In this document: piece by piece, positions 61,803-64,000 of the stretch | Layout: each line of letters starts with the position of its first letter | Position numbering within the stretch: position 1 is the first letter of the stretch | Assembly (NCBI GenBank): GCA_963750015.1 | Contig: CAVVPU010000059.1 | Location: 14,181 to 78,180, forward strand | DNA: 64,000 nt | Source: CAVVNC01 sp963750015 | GTDB lineage: Bacteria; Desulfobacterota; Syntrophorhabdia; Syntrophorhabdales; WCHB1-27 | Direction: 5' to 3' | Notes under the pieces: generated by a model | The model's input: only the letters and a program-made list of their open reading frames with translations | Database searches by the model: none | What the model was told of the DNA's origin: nothing | Made by a program: the position numbers and the translations under genes

Positions 61803-62866
61803 GAAATGATCGTAACAGTTGAACCGTCCCTCTTAAGGAGGGCTTCCACGTTCTTCACGACCTTGCCTATAGTATACCTGCTGCTCACGGTAAAGTAAGA
61901 AGAATTTACTTTCAAGATGGACTTTGCGTTCGCAAGCTGAGTCGTAGTTATTTTCACGGCTCCGTTGATGTCGTCGATAGTCTTGATGTCATGTTGATCA
62001 CGGTACTGAACGAGGTTTTCTATGTCGCTTTCGCTAAAGGGCTGAGCAAGCTGTCCTGTCTGAGTACCGAGAACGGCCTTCAGGACCTCGAGGGGCGCGG
62101 TGTTGACGTTTATCCCACCCGTGGTAGGAGCAACCGTAACGAAGTCCTTCAGCTTCTTATCAACGACCAATCCCCTGTCAAAACCCTTTACCAAAAGCAG
62201 CTCATCCGGGGAGTCCAGGAGGCCATTCTTGCAGTGGTAGCCCAATCCTTTGTAATAGCTCTCCTCGGCCCCCTCGCTGCCGGTGACAACGTCATCTGCG
62301 TCGATCCAGTCGATCAGGGCGTCGGTAATCTCCGGCCTCCCACCGAGACTTGAGATCAGGCTCTTCAACTGCGTCACGAGGTCCTGGTTGATTGTGGAGG
62401 CCGTCGTTGTCGGTGCGGCTACGTTCGTTGCCGCCGCAGACTGCGCGGGGGTTGGAGCGGCAGGGGCGGTTCCTGTTTTTTGGGCCTGGGTCTGGGTAGC
62501 AGTCACCACGATATTGTTGATCGGCAGCTTGCCATCCTCATCGACTATGCTGACGTTCAACATACCACCCTCGGTGAGGGAGAGAGATGGAAAGCTCGTC
62601 GCCCAGTTATCCCTGCGGGAGTCATAGGTGGGGTCGTCTTGCTTCAAAACGCCTATTGCTCCCTGGACGCCGGCCCTGGCCAGACGGAGAGCCTGGACCG
62701 AATCTCTGAAATTTTCGGCCTGGGTGAGGTTGAGCTGCACCCTGGAGCTAAAGGTAAGAACAAGGGGAAAAAGTAGCGCAATAACGAGAAGGACCGTAAT
62801 GAGGATAAACCCCTTCTCATTGGATTGTGCTTTGTATGCTCTCTTCCGCCACGAATTTCTTATCAT
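61787..62866 (-). CDS. gspK: Type II secretion minor pseudopilin GspK
   Basis: A 359-aa protein, the large size expected for the tip pseudopilin. Its prepilin segment is EKGFILITVLLVIALLFPLV, which lacks the usual Glu at +5, a known mark of GspK. A helical insert domain follows (NNIVV... to DALIDWIDADDVVTGSEGAE), with NVNTAPLEVLKAVLG downstream. A low-complexity Ala/Thr/Pro stretch lies at about 128-160. It overlaps gspJ by 50 nt. Confidence 0.9.
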   Translation of the reverse strand: MIRNSWRKRAYKAQSNEKGFILITVLLVIALLFPLVLTFSSRVQLNLTQAENFRDSVQALRLARAGVQGAIGVLKQDDPTYDSRRDNWATSFPSLSLTEGGMLNVSIVDEDGKLPINNIVVTATQTQAQKTGTAPAAPTPAQSAAATNVAAPTTTASTINQDLVTQLKSLISSLGGRPEITDALIDWIDADDVVTGSEGAEESYYKGLGYHCKNGLLDSPDELLLVKGFDRGLVVDKKLKDFVTVAPTTGGINVNTAPLEVLKAVLGTQTGQLAQPFSESDIENLVQYRDQHDIKTIDDINGAVKITTTQLANAKSILKVNSSYFTVSSRYTIGKVVKNVEALLKRDGSTVTIISWREF

Positions 62867-63467
62867 TTCCCTTTGTGTCCGAAATATCGAAAGTCACTCT
62901 AAACTGCTGTGGAAAGGTGCCGGCCGTGTCGGAATCCCAGGCCTGGGTCCAATTAGTGCCGTCGTAGAATTCCAGATGAAACCCCTTAACTATCCTCGAT
63001 AATTCGAAAACCGTCGCCGTTTGGTCAAGGGGGTTGACGGGATCGAGGGGATCGCTCAGATCCTTCGACTCCCTTCTGACGAAAATTTTGTCGCCCTTGT
63101 TGTCAACAACAAGTTCGTATCCAACCCTCCTCAGTTTGAGTGGGTCCGAATAGAACCCGGCTGTCGTGACAAACTCTATTTGGCCCAAGGACCAGCCTTC
63201 GACGGCTTCGTTTTTCGCCTTGAGGGAAAATCGGTTAGGAGTTATACATCGAATATCCCTTTTTATCAATTCCGACAGCATCCGGCCTGTCTCCATAGCC
63301 TCCTGGTTCTCCTTCGCAGCATCGATGGACCTGTTAATGTTGAAGTACGTCCAGTAGACCACTGTCAAAAGCACGGCAGATAAAGCTATAGCGAGGACAA
63401 CTTCGATCAGGGTGAAGCCTCTGCCGAACCCCGCATCTTCTTGAGCAGGATCTGTCCATTTTCTCAT
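62817..63467 (-). CDS. gspJ: Type II secretion minor pseudopilin GspJ-like
   Basis: A 216-aa pseudopilin with prepilin motif GRGFTLIEVVLAIALSAVLL, Glu at +5, followed by a helix and a beta-rich domain (GRMLSELIKRDIRCITPNRF, LSRIVKGFHLEFYDG) typical of GspJ. With GspI and GspK it forms the pseudopilus tip. It lies 12 bp after the DUF192 gene, so they are probably co-transcribed. Confidence 0.85.
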   Translation of the reverse strand: MRKWTDPAQEDAGFGRGFTLIEVVLAIALSAVLLTVVYWTYFNINRSIDAAKENQEAMETGRMLSELIKRDIRCITPNRFSLKAKNEAVEGWSLGQIEFVTTAGFYSDPLKLRRVGYELVVDNKGDKIFVRRESKDLSDPLDPVNPLDQTATVFELSRIVKGFHLEFYDGTNWTQAWDSDTAGTFPQQFRVTFDISDTKGNDKKFVAEESIQSTIQ

Positions 63468-63479
63468 AACCGGAACCCG

Positions 63480-63971
63480 TTAACGTTCAAATGCCCTTTC
63501 AATTGTGACACGGTCTCCGACATTTATGTTGTACTTGGCAACAAACCCCTGGTTCACTTCGATGGCATATCGGGCAGGGCTCTGCGAAGTATAGGTAGGA
63601 CACAGGTTTGCATTCTTCTCGTGACAGGGCGACATTTTTATTACGTCAACGACTTTAAGTGCGTCATCGAGAAAAATCACTGTGAGGGGAATCCGCGTGT
63701 TATACATCCAGAAGGTTTGAAAAGCGGTTTCATCGAAGTAGAATATCATCCCATCTTTCTCTCCCAGAGAGGTACGGAACATCAGACCTTGCGACCTTTT
63801 TTCGGGAGAATCCGCCCTTTCTGCCAAGACCGTTACTTCGGCAGGCTTGAAGGTAATACGCTCCCGCACGGCCTTTCTTGTTCCCGGCGCCGCTGTGAGA
63901 GGAAAAAAAAGCAGAAGAAGGGTGACGGAAGCACACGCACCGGCTGTCGTCACACGACGGGCAAAGGTCAT
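63480..63971 (-). CDS. Exported DUF192 protein
   Basis: A 163-aa protein with an N-terminal signal peptide (about 1-28, hydrophobic core VTLLLLFFPLTAA) and a DUF192 domain: RSQGLMFRTSLGEKDGMIF, TFWMYNTRIPLTVIFLDD and ARYAIEVNQGFVAKYNINVG are family hallmarks. Function is unknown. ATG at 63969-63971 follows CAGGAGAAG. It is the first gene in the window of the leftward gsp cluster; any promoter lies beyond the window edge or in the last 29 bases, where I see none. Confidence 0.88.
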   Translation of the reverse strand: MTFARRVTTAGACASVTLLLLFFPLTAAPGTRKAVRERITFKPAEVTVLAERADSPEKRSQGLMFRTSLGEKDGMIFYFDETAFQTFWMYNTRIPLTVIFLDDALKVVDVIKMSPCHEKNANLCPTYTSQSPARYAIEVNQGFVAKYNINVGDRVTIERAFER

Positions 63972-64000
63972 GAGACTTCTCCTGTATATTCGTCCGTTAA

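Noticed and set aside
1..64000. CRISPR array, tRNA or rRNA genes, prophage
   Set aside because: No regularly spaced repeats, no cloverleaf with CCA end and no ribosomal RNA signature were noticed on reading; the only mobile element is the IS in ald. A tRNA scan would confirm.

Overview
The window is about 64 kb of continuous, densely coding bacterial chromosome with moderately high GC. It reads like a Gram-negative member of the former Deltaproteobacteria (Desulfobacterota); a Syntrophorhabdus/Geobacter-like relative is my best guess. Support: a complete type II secretion operon, an E. coli-type complex I operon with fused NuoCD, an AddAB-like repair pair, an rpsU-dnaG-rpoD operon that also carries mutS2, and an EFR1-type flavodoxin/ferredoxin protein. 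The taxonomic call is inference from gene content only.

Layout. (a) 1-1150: the 5' end of ilvB on the minus strand behind a classic attenuator (promoter, Val/Leu-rich leader peptide, terminator hairpin), then a yajD-like HNH protein and an ArsC/Spx-family protein. (b) 1352-6399: transketolase, transaldolase, glucose-6-phosphate dehydrogenase and 6-phosphogluconolactonase in one operon. (c) A cyclase-family hydrolase, divergent from nuo. (d) 7310-22062: nuoABCDEFGHIJKLMN; nuoF and nuoI each carry a one-base frame disruption. (e) 22218-28108: ROK sugar kinase, rpiB, a stand-alone phosphoglucose isomerase of the Tal-PGI type, gnd and a UbiA prenyltransferase. Regions b and e together encode a pentose phosphate cycle lacking only ribulose-phosphate epimerase, arranged on both sides of complex I. 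(f) 28238-30734: EFR1 protein, remnant of an SRPBCC gene, exported metallo-beta-lactamase-fold protein, MarR regulator. (g) 30849-34722: dipeptide/oligopeptide ABC transporter genes without a binding-protein gene. (h) 35012-41064: AddA/AddB-like helicase-nuclease pair. (i) purA, then rpsU-yqeY-mutS2-dnaG-rpoD (42582-48867). (j) 48960-51001: alanine dehydrogenase gene split by a recent IS5-family insertion. (k) An orphan LuxR-type regulator, then a type II secretion cluster running leftward from 63971: DUF192, gspJ, K, L, M, N, and after an internal promoter gspC, D, E, F, G, H, I.

How it fits together. Hexose phosphorylated by the ROK kinase could be oxidised through Zwf, Pgl and Gnd and recycled through RpiB, Tkt, Tal and PGI. 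Gnd has an NAD-type rather than NADP-type nucleotide-binding signature, so the NADH could feed the adjacent complex I. No CRISPR array, prophage, rRNA or tRNA gene was recognised. I did not find a clearly new multigene system. The most unusual observations are the PPP/complex I clustering with an NAD-type Gnd, the two frame disruptions in nuo, the 16-bp perfect hairpin inside rpoD, the ilv attenuator whose predicted transcript starts at the leader AUG, and the IS-split ald.
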